DNA of 64,000 nt from positions 2,143,587 to 2,207,586 of the forward strand of contig NZ_QFRX01000001.1 in assembly GCF_003143935.1 (NCBI RefSeq). Reading direction: 5' to 3'. Source of the DNA: Streptomyces sp. Act143. GTDB taxonomy: Bacteria; Actinomycetota; Actinomycetes; Streptomycetales; Streptomycetaceae. Made by a program: the position numbers and the translations under genes. This document shows positions 1 to 9,548 of the stretch, piece after piece. The notes under the pieces were generated by a model. The model had not been told where the DNA came from. It saw only the letters and a list, made by a program, of their open reading frames with translations, and did not search any database. How positions within the stretch are numbered: position 1 is the first letter of the stretch; each line of letters opens with the position of its first letter.

Positions 1-636
1 GGCGACGGCCAGATACTCCAGACCGGCCGAGCCGCAGGGCCGCGGCGCGAGTCCGTCCGTCCACAGCGGGCGCAGGACGCGCTTCTGTTCGTCCGTCGTG
101 TAGTCCGGGTGCGAGGTGGCCACTTCGAGGTCGCGGCCGGGCTCGGGCGGTCCGGCGTAGAGCCGTTCGCCGTCGAGGAAGGCGCCCTGGCCCCGTACCG
201 CCGTGGCGAGTTGGTCGCGGGCGGGGGCGTATGTCCACGAGGCGCGCACGACGCCGCCCTGCGCCAGCGCGACCAGCGTGGCGAAGCCGGGGTCGCCGTG
301 CACGAACTGCCGTGTCCCGTCGACGGGGTCGACGATCCAGACCGGGGCGTCGCCGTGTATCGCCTCGTACGAGGCCGGGTTGGCGTGCACCGCCTCCTCG
401 CCGACCACGACGGAGCCGGGCAGCAGGGCGCCGAGCACCTCCGTCAGATACTGCTCGGCGAGCCGGTCGGCGTCCGTCACCAGGTCGTGCGGTCCGCTCT
501 TCTCGTCGACCTCGTGGGCGGCGAGCCGGCGGAAGCGGGGCATGATCTCGGCCGCGGCGGCCTTGCGGACCGCCTCTTCCACGTCGGCCGAGTGCCGGGC
601 GAGAAACTCGTCGATGGTTTCCGTGTCTTCGATCAT
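1..636 (-). CDS. Inositol monophosphatase family protein, 5' part only
   Basis: Likely Mg2+-dependent phosphatase of the inositol monophosphatase superfamily; the substrate cannot be told from sequence. Reading leftward from the ATG at 636, the 212 visible codons hold the two family metal-site motifs: GEEAVH and WIVDPVDGTRQF (family pattern WIVDPLDGTxNF, with Gln where Asn is usual). The third motif (GWDxxAG type) would lie beyond position 1, so the gene is cut by the window edge. The upstream stretch 637-801 separates it from a leftward gamma-glutamyltransferase-like gene. Family is firm; physiological role is not. Confidence 0.88.
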   Translation of the reverse strand, partial: MIEDTETIDEFLARHSADVEEAVRKAAAAEIMPRFRRLAAHEVDEKSGPHDLVTDADRLAEQYLTEVLGALLPGSVVVGEEAVHANPASYEAIHGDAPVWIVDPVDGTRQFVHGDPGFATLVALAQGGVVRASWTYAPARDQLATAVRGQGAFLDGERLYAGPPEPGRDLEVATSHPDYTTDEQKRVLRPLWTDGLAPRPCGSAGLEYLAVA

Positions 637-801
637 GACTCCATGAGAGCACGCGCCACTGACAATCCCCACCCGACGGGTGGATGCCGGGTGGAATCGG
701 GATGAACTCAAGGAGACACGGGCCCAGGAGTCCACCGCCCGACGACGCACAGCAGAGCCTCGGGCCCACCGCTCCACGGCGCACACCTGAGCCCCCTGAG
801 C

Positions 802-2643
802 TCACCGCCCCACGGCGTACCCCTGCATCCCGCGCGGATTGGCGGCCGCCGACAGCACCCCGGTCTCCGGGTCCCGGGCGACGGCGCACAGCCGCCCCTC
901 CGACCAGGCCTCCCCCACGGTCACGTCGTGTCCGCGCCGCCGCAGTTCGTCGACGACCGCCGCGTCCATACGTGCCTCGACCGTGACGCTCCCGGGCCGC
1001 ATCCCGCACGGGTAGAAGGAGCCGGGGAAGCTGTCGTTGTGCCAGTTGGGGGCGTCGATGGCTCCTTGCAGATCGAGCCCGCCCCGCACTCCCGCCCGCA
1101 GCGCGACCGCGAGGAAGAAGTGCAGCTGCCACTGGTCCTGCTGATCGCCACCGGGGGTGCCGAAGGCCATGACGGGCACCCCGTCCCGCAGCGCGACGGA
1201 GGGCGTGAGGGTGGTACGGGGCCGTCGCCCCGGCGTGAGTGAGTTCGGGAGGCCCTCCTCCAGCCAGGTCATCTGGAGCCGGGTCCCGAGCGGGAAGCCG
1301 AGCTCCGGCACGACGGGGTTGGACTGCAGCCAGCCCCCGCTGGGCGTGGCGGCGATCATGTTGCCCCACCGGTCGACGACGTCGAGGTGGCAGGTGTCGC
1401 CACGGGTGGCCCCGTCGGCCCCGACGCCCGGCTCGCCCGGCACCGGAGAGGTGGGCGGCTTCGCGACGGTCGGCTCGCCGGCACCCATGGGGCTGAACCC
1501 GGGCTCGTCGGCGGCCACCCGATGCGCGTGCGCGCACAGCCGGGGCGCCCGCCCGCCGGGGCTCCCGGGCCGCAGTTCGTACGAGGCCTTCTCCCCCACG
1601 AGCCCGCGCCGCCCGGCGTTGTACCCGTCGGACAGCAGCTCCCCGAGCGGCACCTCGCCGGCGTCGCCGTACCAGGCCTCCCGGTCGGCCATGGCCAGCT
1701 TGCAGCCCTCGACGAGCAGGTGCACGTACTCGGCGGACCCGTACGCCGGAAGCTCCGCCGGCAACAGGGCGAGCTGCTGCAACAGCACCGGCCCCTGGCT
1801 CCAGGGACCGGCCTTGCACAGGGTCCAGCCGTTCCAGTCGTACGTCGCCGGCGCCTCGTAGCTCGCGGACCACCCGGCGAGATCGTCGAGGGTGAGCGTG
1901 CCGGCGTTGCGCCTGCCGCTGGTGTCCATGGTGGGCCGTTGCGCCTGCCGCACGAGCGCCTCGCCGATGAACCCGCTCCGCCACACCTGCCGCGCGGCCT
2001 CGATCTGCGCGACACGGTCCCCGGCCCCGGCGACCTCGCCGAGCAGCCGTTTCCAGGTGGCGGCGAGGGCCGGGTTCCGGAACAGCTCACCGGCCCTCGG
2101 AGCCTTCCCGCCGGGCAGATACACCTCCGCCGACGAGGTCCACTCCGTCTCGAACAGCTCTCGCACGGTCTCGACGGTGGCGCCGACGTTCTCCACGGGC
2201 GCGTGACCGTGCTCGGCGTATCCGATGGCGTACTCGAGGACGTCGGCGAGGGACTTGGTCCCGTGGTCCCTGAGCAGCAGCATCCAGGCGTCGAAGGCAC
2301 CGGGGACAGCGGCGGCGAGGGGCCCGGTGCCGGGTACGAGGTCGAGCCCGAGTCCCTTGTAGTGCGCGACGGTCGCCGCGGCGGGCGCGACCCCCTGCCC
2401 GCACAGCACCCGGACGTCCTCCCCCACGGGCGCGAGCAGGATCGGGACCTCGCCGGCGGGCCCGTTGAGGTGCGGCTCGACGACGTGCAGCACGAACGCC
2501 CCCGCCACGGCGGCGTCGTAGGCGTTGCCGCCGTCCTCCAGCACCGCCATCGCCGACTGGGAGGCGAGCCAGTGGGTGGAGGAGACCATGCCGAAGGTGC
2601 CCTGGAGGGTGGGGCGGGTGGTGAACACGGGTGGGCTCCTCAC
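802..2643 (-). CDS. Gamma-glutamyltransferase family protein, no signal peptide
   Basis: Ntn-hydrolase of the gamma-glutamyltranspeptidase family, 613 residues from a GTG start. The N-terminal half carries the family signature around GGNAYDAAVAGAF. The autoprocessing region reads DTCHLDVVDRWGN, so the expected nucleophile Thr at the start of the small subunit is present (TCH instead of the usual TTH). Further conserved patches are SLTPGRRPRTTLTP and GTPGGDQQ. It begins directly at MRSPPVFTTRP with no export signal, unlike the second family member at 22.3-24.1 kb, so it probably acts in the cytoplasm. A role in glutathione or gamma-glutamyl amide breakdown is family knowledge; the substrate is unknown. 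Confidence 0.88.
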   Translation of the reverse strand: MRSPPVFTTRPTLQGTFGMVSSTHWLASQSAMAVLEDGGNAYDAAVAGAFVLHVVEPHLNGPAGEVPILLAPVGEDVRVLCGQGVAPAAATVAHYKGLGLDLVPGTGPLAAAVPGAFDAWMLLLRDHGTKSLADVLEYAIGYAEHGHAPVENVGATVETVRELFETEWTSSAEVYLPGGKAPRAGELFRNPALAATWKRLLGEVAGAGDRVAQIEAARQVWRSGFIGEALVRQAQRPTMDTSGRRNAGTLTLDDLAGWSASYEAPATYDWNGWTLCKAGPWSQGPVLLQQLALLPAELPAYGSAEYVHLLVEGCKLAMADREAWYGDAGEVPLGELLSDGYNAGRRGLVGEKASYELRPGSPGGRAPRLCAHAHRVAADEPGFSPMGAGEPTVAKPPTSPVPGEPGVGADGATRGDTCHLDVVDRWGNMIAATPSGGWLQSNPVVPELGFPLGTRLQMTWLEEGLPNSLTPGRRPRTTLTPSVALRDGVPVMAFGTPGGDQQDQWQLHFFLAVALRAGVRGGLDLQGAIDAPNWHNDSFPGSFYPCGMRPGSVTVEARMDAAVVDELRRRGHDVTVGEAWSEGRLCAVARDPETGVLSAAANPRGMQGYAVGR

Positions 2644-2824
2644 GGGGGGACGGTGACGGTTCGACGATCGTACGCAGCCGCGTCCCGGCGCCAGGCCGCC
2701 CGTCGCCCCGCCGTCAGCAGATGGCCTCTCGCGCCGAGCAGCGCCGGTTCCGACTCGATGCGCCGGGTCGCGGCCGGCACGGCTTCGCGGCGTTCGGGAT
2801 CGTCGAGCCGCCTCCTCGGCTCCC

Positions 2825-3496
2825 TCAGCCGGCTGCCTCGCTCCGCGCCGTCACCAGTCCCGACTCGTACGCGAACACCACCAACTGCGCCCGGTCCCGC
2901 GCGCCCAGCTTCGTCATCGCCCGGCTCACATGCGTCTTCGCCGTGAAGGGACTGATCACCATGTGCTCGGCGATCTCCTCGTTGCTGAGGCCGCGTGCGG
3001 CCAGCGCCGTGACCTCCAGTTCGCGGCGGGTGAGGCATTCCAGGCCGGGGGCCGTGGCGCGGTCGGGTGGGCGGGAGACGAACTCGCCGATGAGCGTCCG
3101 GGTGACGGACGGGGACAGGAGCGCCTCACCGCGCGCGACCACCTCGATCGCCTGCAACAGGTCCGCCGGTTCCGTGTCCTTCAGCAGGAAGCCGCCCGCC
3201 CCCGCCCGCAGCGCCTCGAAGACGTACTCGTCCAGGCCGTAGTTGGTGAGGATGACGACCCGCACGGCCGCCAGCGCCGGGTCCGCCGCGATCCGGCGCG
3301 TCGCCTCGATCCCCGTCATCACCGGCATCTGCACGTCGATCAGCGCGATGTCCGGCACCTGCGCACGGACCAGCTCCACGCCCCGTTCCCCGTCCGCCGC
3401 CTCCCCCACCACCTCGATGCCGTCCTCGGCGTCGAGGAGGGCCCGGAAGCCGGCGCGCATGAGGGCCTGGTCGTCGACGAGGGCCACCCTGATCAC
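2825..3496 (-). CDS. NarL/LuxR-type response regulator
   Basis: DNA-binding response regulator of 223 residues. The receiver domain (about 1-120) shows the acidic pair in ALVDDQALMRAG, the phospho-acceptor Asp in LIDVQMPVMTG and the Lys in GGFLLKDT. A LuxR-type helix-turn-helix follows (LTRRELEVTALAARGLSNEE, then TAKTHVSRAM). I start it at the GTG at 3496 (VIRVALVDD), because the open frame further upstream runs through tandem-repeat DNA and encodes low-complexity residues. Its partner kinase lies directly upstream on the same strand. A symmetrical site in the kinase promoter (4843-4866) is a plausible target. Confidence 0.93.
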   Translation of the reverse strand: MIRVALVDDQALMRAGFRALLDAEDGIEVVGEAADGERGVELVRAQVPDIALIDVQMPVMTGIEATRRIAADPALAAVRVVILTNYGLDEYVFEALRAGAGGFLLKDTEPADLLQAIEVVARGEALLSPSVTRTLIGEFVSRPPDRATAPGLECLTRRELEVTALAARGLSNEEIAEHMVISPFTAKTHVSRAMTKLGARDRAQLVVFAYESGLVTARSEAAG

Positions 3497-3676
3497 GCGG
3501 CCACCCCCAGCCGCGTCCGCACCCGGACACCGACGCGGAGCACACCCACCCCGATCACGCAGCCACCCCCCACCGCGCCCCCACCCGGACACCGGCCCGC
3601 ATCACACCCACCCCGATCACGCAGCCACCCCTCACCACGTCCCCACCCGGACACCGACCCGGAACACACCCACCCT
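3491..3676. repeat. Three tandem copies of a 62-bp imperfect repeat
   Basis: Units run 3491-3552, 3553-3614 and 3615-3676, each opening with GATCACGC and sharing the core CACCCGGACACCG. The first unit contains the start codon and leader of the response regulator. The start of a fourth partial unit runs into the 3' end of the kinase gene. Because 62 is not a multiple of three, the start-like GTGATC copies in units two and three (minus strand) are out of frame with the regulator. Confidence 0.92.
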
Positions 3677-3679
3677 CCG

Positions 3680-4786
3680 TCACGCCGTCACCCCCAGCGG
3701 CAACTCCGCCCGCACCGAGAAGCCGCCCTCCGCCCGAGGGGCCGCGTGCAGGGTGCCGCCGAGGGCCGTCACGCGTTCGGCCATGCCGCGCAGGCCGATG
3801 CCGGGGGTGACGGGGTGGTTCGGGTCGGCGTTGCCGTCGTCCTCCACCAGTACCGTCACCCACCCCTCCCCGTAAGCCAGCCGCACGCCCACCTTCGCCG
3901 GCCCCGCATGCCTCGCCGCGTTGGTCAGCGCCTCCTGGACGATGCGGTACACCGCCCGGTCGACCGTCGCCGCGAGCGGCTTCTCCTCCCCCTCCGTCGT
4001 CAGCTCCACCGCGAGCCCGGCGGCCCGCGCCCGCTCCACCAGCACCGCCGGCGTGCCCGTGGGCTCGTCGGTGCGCAGCACCTCCAGCGTGGCCCGCAGT
4101 TCCCGCATCGCCTCGCCGCTCGCCTCCTGGATGGCGAGCAGGGCGTCCGGCACCTCCTCGCCGCGCTTGCGCGCCAGATGCACCGCAACGCCCGCCTGGA
4201 GCTTGACGATCGAGATGCTGTGGGTCAGGGAGTCGTGCAACTCCCTTGCTATGCGCAGGCGTTCCTCGCCCGCGCGGCGCAGCGCGACCTCCTCACGGGT
4301 GCGTTCCGCCTCCAGGGCGCGCTGTTCGGTCTGGCGGAGGTAGGCCTGCCAGTTGCGGTCCGCCAGTCCCGTCACGACCGCGCACAGGAACCAGCCCGTG
4401 AGCAGCCCGGCCTTCTCGAAGACCTCCTGGGTGGTCGGGCCGGTCGTGATGTACGCCGCCAGGTACAGTCCGCTCGCCGCGGCCGCCCAGCCGCGGTGGC
4501 CCACCCGGGCCGCCGCGTGCACGGCGCCCAGGACGGGGAGGGCGGCCAGCGGTCCGGGGTGGGCGTGCAGGACGTACGCCATGCCGAAGGCCGTCGACAC
4601 GGCCAGCACCGCGCGCGGCGCCAGGCGGTACCAGCCCAGCGCTGCCGAACTCGCCGCCAGCACAACGTAGTCGAGGGCCGTGGTGTCCTCGTCGAAGGCG
4701 GCCACGGTCAGCACGAGGGCGCCGACCACGACCGCCGTCGCCGCGTCGGCCAGCCCTCTGCGCGTGACGAGCGCGTGCCTGTTCAT
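3680..4786 (-). CDS. Sensor histidine kinase (HisKA_3 / NarX-DesK type)
   Basis: Membrane sensor kinase, 368 residues from the ATG at 4786 (MNRHALVTRRG). The first about 150 residues hold several hydrophobic segments (for example DAATAVVVGALVLTVAAF and GLLTGWFLCAVVTGL). A coiled linker leads to the dimerisation/phosphoacceptor helix with the His in RIARELHDSLTH, and then an HATPase domain ending in GIGLRGMAERVTALGG. It would autophosphorylate and pass phosphate to the response regulator just downstream. The longer open frame to 4846 would overlap the promoter region and has no better start. No sensory domain beyond the membrane segments is visible, so the signal is unknown. Confidence 0.93.
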   Translation of the reverse strand: MNRHALVTRRGLADAATAVVVGALVLTVAAFDEDTTALDYVVLAASSAALGWYRLAPRAVLAVSTAFGMAYVLHAHPGPLAALPVLGAVHAAARVGHRGWAAAASGLYLAAYITTGPTTQEVFEKAGLLTGWFLCAVVTGLADRNWQAYLRQTEQRALEAERTREEVALRRAGEERLRIARELHDSLTHSISIVKLQAGVAVHLARKRGEEVPDALLAIQEASGEAMRELRATLEVLRTDEPTGTPAVLVERARAAGLAVELTTEGEEKPLAATVDRAVYRIVQEALTNAARHAGPAKVGVRLAYGEGWVTVLVEDDGNADPNHPVTPGIGLRGMAERVTALGGTLHAAPRAEGGFSVRAELPLGVTA

Positions 4787-4842
4787 GTTCCGCACAGTAG
4801 ACGGCCGCGCCGACAGCCGCGTCAGCCCTGTGGACAACTCCC

Positions 4843-4866
4843 GCACTACTCCCCGTGCAGTAGTGC
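4843..4866. promoter_or_regulatory. Perfect 8+8 inverted repeat in kinase/AhpD divergent region
   Basis: GCACTACT (4843-4850) and AGTAGTGC (4859-4866) are exact reverse complements separated by 8 bases. The site sits between the leftward kinase (ATG 4786) and the rightward AhpD-like gene (ATG 4955). An 8-8-8 palindrome in the shared promoter of a NarL-type system fits a dimeric regulator binding site; assignment to this regulator is inference. Confidence 0.6.
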
Positions 4867-4954
4867 CGCGCCTCCTCCCGCCCCGCCGTCGCAGCGTCGA
4901 CTCCCTCCCGCCGTACGACGACCGGGGCCCCTCGCCCGGCGCAAGCTGACCCCC

Positions 4955-5962
4955 ATGTCCACTTCATTCCGCTACACCGAGCCCCTGCCGCCCAAGGCGG
5001 CCACCGGTCGCACCGCCGAGGTCTACCGGCAGATCTCCCGCGACTTCGGCATCGACGAGCCGCCCACCTTCGTGGTGCTCTCCGCCGCGCCGGAACTCCT
5101 GGCCGCCACCTGGGCGTTGACGCGCGAGTCGCTGATCGCCGGCCCCGGTGGCCGGACCGGCAAGGAGCTGGCCGCCCTCGGGGTGTCGCTCGCCAACAAG
5201 TGCCCGTTCTGCGTGGACGCGCACACCGTCCTGCTGCACGCCACCGGCGACCACGCCGTGGCCGAACGCGTCGCCAAGGGGCACGAGCCGGAGAACGAGG
5301 AGCACGCGCGCGTGCTGGCCTGGGGCAAGCGGACCAGGGTGCCCGGCGCGGCCTTCGGTGACGGTCCGCTGCCCTTCCCCCGGGAGGACGCCCCGGGTTA
5401 TCTCGGCACGGCGCTCGCCTTCCACTTCATCAACCGCGTCGTGTCCGCCCTGCTGACCGAGAAGATGCTGCCGTGCAACATGCAGCGGTTCCGCGCGGTG
5501 CGCAGCATCGCGGGCCGTACTCTCGCCCGGAGCGTGCGCCGCACGGCCGCACCCGGCGAGAGCCTGCCGCTGCTCGACCGTCCCGACGTCGGCGAGGTCC
5601 CCGCGTGGGCGGGCGGCACGGCCGTGGGTGACGCGTACGCGGCGCTGCTCAGGGCGGCCATGGCGGGCGCGGGCCTCCTGGAGGCCGAGGACCAGGTTCT
5701 CGTGGAGCAGGTCCTTCAGGGCTGGGACGGGGAGCACCCCTCGCACGCCCTTCCCGGTGTCCCCGGCCGGAGCGAGCGGCCCGGGGCGCGGCTCGCGCTG
5801 CTGGCGGCTCTCGCGCCGTACCGGATCACGGACGAGGACGTGGCGGCCTGGCGCCGGCCGGAGCACACGGATCACTGTCTCGTGCACCTCGTCGCGTACG
5901 GGGCGTTCCTCGCGGTCGACCGGATCGAGTCGGCGTTCAGCCGGGACACCGCACGGACATAA
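4955..5962 (+). CDS. AhpD-like (carboxymuconolactone decarboxylase family) protein
   Basis: 335-residue protein with one AhpD core. The redox motif CPFCVDAH (Cys83, Cys86, His90) lies in the typical helical context (ELAALGVSLANKCPF before it). Proteins of this fold act as alkylhydroperoxidase partners or thiol-dependent antioxidants. This one is about twice the length of AhpD itself, and its C-terminal half has no second CxxC, so it may be a decayed two-repeat or a fused form. The start is the ATG of MSTSFRYTEP. It is divergent from the two-component kinase, so control by that system is plausible. Substrate unknown. Confidence 0.8.
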   Translation: MSTSFRYTEPLPPKAATGRTAEVYRQISRDFGIDEPPTFVVLSAAPELLAATWALTRESLIAGPGGRTGKELAALGVSLANKCPFCVDAHTVLLHATGDHAVAERVAKGHEPENEEHARVLAWGKRTRVPGAAFGDGPLPFPREDAPGYLGTALAFHFINRVVSALLTEKMLPCNMQRFRAVRSIAGRTLARSVRRTAAPGESLPLLDRPDVGEVPAWAGGTAVGDAYAALLRAAMAGAGLLEAEDQVLVEQVLQGWDGEHPSHALPGVPGRSERPGARLALLAALAPYRITDEDVAAWRRPEHTDHCLVHLVAYGAFLAVDRIESAFSRDTART

Positions 5963-6160
5963 CCGGACACTCGACGCGTCAACAGCGGGCCTCAGTCACC
6001 GCACATGCACGGAGCGAGTTGGCACTACCGCCCCACAGGGACTCGTGTGACACTGGCGTCCCGTCCACAGTGCGGACACCCTCCGTGCCGTGGCCCCGCA
6101 CCGTCCTGCCGTCCGCTGTGCGGACCTGTTCCGCACCCATCCCCCACGAGAAGTGCGCCT

Positions 6161-6820
6161 GTGCGTTCCCTTCCTCTGCCGCTCGCCCTGACCGCGCGTC
6201 TGTCGCCGGTCGTCGTGCTCGCCGCCGCGGGCTGGACGCTGTCGTCCGGTCCCGCCCCGACCGGCGACCACGAGGCCGCGTCGAAGGGCGGCGGCGGCAC
6301 CAAGTCCGCCTCGGCCCCCGCCACCGCGGCGGTCTCGAAGACGTACACCGCCTCGCCCGCGCCCTGCGGCAGCGTCACCGCGAAGAACGTCAAGTCACTG
6401 GTCCCGGGCGCCAGGACGGCGGGCAAGGAGATCCCGTCGACGGACACGAAACTGCGCCGCACCTGCTCCTGGAACGCGCTCAAGGGCTACGACTACCGCT
6501 GGCTCGACGTGTCGTACGAGATCACGGACTCGGACGAGGCGGCGGAGAAGTCGTACAAGGAGCGCATCGAGGAGAAGAGCGGCGGAGGGGCGGTCCCGGG
6601 CCTCGGTGACCAGGGCTACTCCGTCGTGAACCTCACCACGGAGGACAAGCAGGAGACGCGGGAGGGCGTGGTCATCGTCCAGGTGTCCAACGCGCTGGTG
6701 GTCATCACGTACAACGGCAGCGACTTCGAGTCGAAGAAGGCGCCGAGCACGGACGTCATCAACAAGGGTGCGATCAAGGCGGCGAAGGACGCGGTGGCGG
6801 CGCTGGAGGGCGGCCGGTAG
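6161..6820 (+). CDS. DUF3558-like exported protein
   Basis: 219 residues from a GTG preceded by GAGAAG. The N-terminus (VRSLPLPLALTARLSPVVVL) is a signal or anchor segment, and a Ser/Ala/Thr/Gly-rich linker follows. The mature part has the spaced cysteines of DUF3558 lipoproteins (APCGSVTAKN and RRTCSWN) and an alternating strand-helix pattern. The lipobox-like stretch reads LAAAGWTLSS: where relatives carry Cys there is Trp25 (TGG), so lipidation looks impossible. It could still be an anchored or secreted protein. Function unknown. It converges on the NCS1 gene across a strong hairpin. Confidence 0.7.
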   Translation: MRSLPLPLALTARLSPVVVLAAAGWTLSSGPAPTGDHEAASKGGGGTKSASAPATAAVSKTYTASPAPCGSVTAKNVKSLVPGARTAGKEIPSTDTKLRRTCSWNALKGYDYRWLDVSYEITDSDEAAEKSYKERIEEKSGGGAVPGLGDQGYSVVNLTTEDKQETREGVVIVQVSNALVVITYNGSDFESKKAPSTDVINKGAIKAAKDAVAALEGGR

Positions 6821-6832
6821 CCCCGGCCGCCC
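6808..6832. terminator. Bidirectional hairpin between convergent genes
   Basis: GGGCGGCCGG (6808-6817) and CCGGCCGCCC (6823-6832) form a perfect 10-bp stem with a 5-base loop. It overlaps the stop codon of the DUF3558-like gene and precedes the 3' end of the NCS1 gene, so it can stop transcripts from both sides. No U-tract, as is common in high-GC genomes. Confidence 0.75.
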
Positions 6833-6849
6833 TTCGGCGCCATGCCCCG

Positions 6850-8400
<1,551 letters not shown>

Positions 8401-8517
8401 GGGCAGGCCAATCGGTGAGCGGGACGGGAGAGGCCGTGCGGGGGCCTTGGGCCCCTCTCCGCCCCGGGACGGCGGGGGGAGAGGGTGTCAAGGTGTGGGG
8501 GGTCGGGGTGGTGCCGG

Positions 8518-9537
8518 TCAGGCGTTGACCGCGGGGATGACCTTCGAGCCGTACGCGTCGATGGTCGTCTCCTGCGCGTCGTGCATGTCGTAGACGGCGA
8601 ACTGGTCGACGCCCAGCGCGCGCAGGGCGTTGAGCTTCTCGATGTGCTTCTCGACGGGGCCGATGACGCAGAACCGGTCGACGATCTCGTCCGGCACGAA
8701 CGCGGTGTCCGGGTTGTCGGCGCGCCCGTGATGCGAATAGTCGTACCCCTCCCGGGACTTGATGTAGTCCGTGAGCTCGTCCGGCACTTGAGCGGAGTGC
8801 TCGCCGTACTTCGAGACGAGGTCGGCGACGTGGTTGCCGACCATCCCGCCGAACCAGCGGCACTGCTCGCGCGCGTGGGCGAGCGCCTCCGGCGAGTCGT
8901 CCGCCGTGACGTAGGCGGGGGCGGCGACACAGATCTTGACCTCGGACGGGTCACGACCGGCGGCGACCGCCGCGTCCTTGACCGCCTTGACCATGTATTC
9001 GGTCAGGTACAGGTCGGCGAGCTGGAGGATGAACCCGTCGGCCTCCTCGCCCGTCATCTTCAGCGCCTTCGGGCCGTACGCCGCCATCCATACGGGGAGG
9101 TGGGCGTCCTCCTTGATCCACGGGAACTTGATGACCGTGCCGCCGAGGTCGGCCTCCCGGCCGGAGCCGAGGGCGCGGATGACCTTCATCGCCTCGCTGA
9201 TGCGGGCCAGCGTGTTCGGGGTGCGGCCCGCGACGCGCATCGCCGAGTCGCCGCGGCCGATGCCGCAGACGGTGCGGTTGCCGAACATGTCGTTGAGGGT
9301 GGCGAAGGTGGAGGCGGTGACCTCCCAGGTGCGGGTGCCCGGGTTGGTGACCATCGGGCCGACCGTCAACTTGGTGGTGTTGGCCAGGATCTGACTGTAG
9401 ATCACGAACGGTTCCTGCCAGAGCACCGCGGAGTCGAAGGTCCAGCCGTAGGTGAAGCCGTTGCGCTCGGCACGCTTCATCAGGCTGACGACCTTCGAGG
9501 CCGGCGGGTCGGTCTGCAGGACGAGTCCGAAGTCCAT
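8518..9537 (-). CDS. F420-type LLM-class oxidoreductase (TIGR03842-like)
   Basis: 339-residue luciferase-like (LLM) TIM-barrel protein starting at MDFGLVLQTDPPASKV. Typical features are TFDSAVLWQEPFVIYSQI, PMVTNPGTRTWE, NRTVCGIGRGDSAMR and a C-terminal phosphate-binding region ending FAVYDMHDAQE. It resembles F420-dependent family members rather than FMN monooxygenases. It is 11 bases downstream of the dihydropyrimidinase gene and surely co-transcribed. No dihydropyrimidine dehydrogenase is present in the cluster, so this enzyme is a candidate for the missing pyrimidine-reducing or ring-modifying step. That role is my inference. Confidence 0.85.
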   Translation of the reverse strand: MDFGLVLQTDPPASKVVSLMKRAERNGFTYGWTFDSAVLWQEPFVIYSQILANTTKLTVGPMVTNPGTRTWEVTASTFATLNDMFGNRTVCGIGRGDSAMRVAGRTPNTLARISEAMKVIRALGSGREADLGGTVIKFPWIKEDAHLPVWMAAYGPKALKMTGEEADGFILQLADLYLTEYMVKAVKDAAVAAGRDPSEVKICVAAPAYVTADDSPEALAHAREQCRWFGGMVGNHVADLVSKYGEHSAQVPDELTDYIKSREGYDYSHHGRADNPDTAFVPDEIVDRFCVIGPVEKHIEKLNALRALGVDQFAVYDMHDAQETTIDAYGSKVIPAVNA

Positions 9538-9548
9538 GGGCGCCACTC

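Noticed and set aside
3491..3676. Regular repeats as a CRISPR array
   Set aside because: Units are directly adjacent without unique spacers and no cas genes are present.
2930..4954. Long plus-strand open frame upstream of the AhpD-like gene
   Set aside because: It runs antisense through the two-component genes and the 62-bp repeat; only the part from 4955 has domain content.
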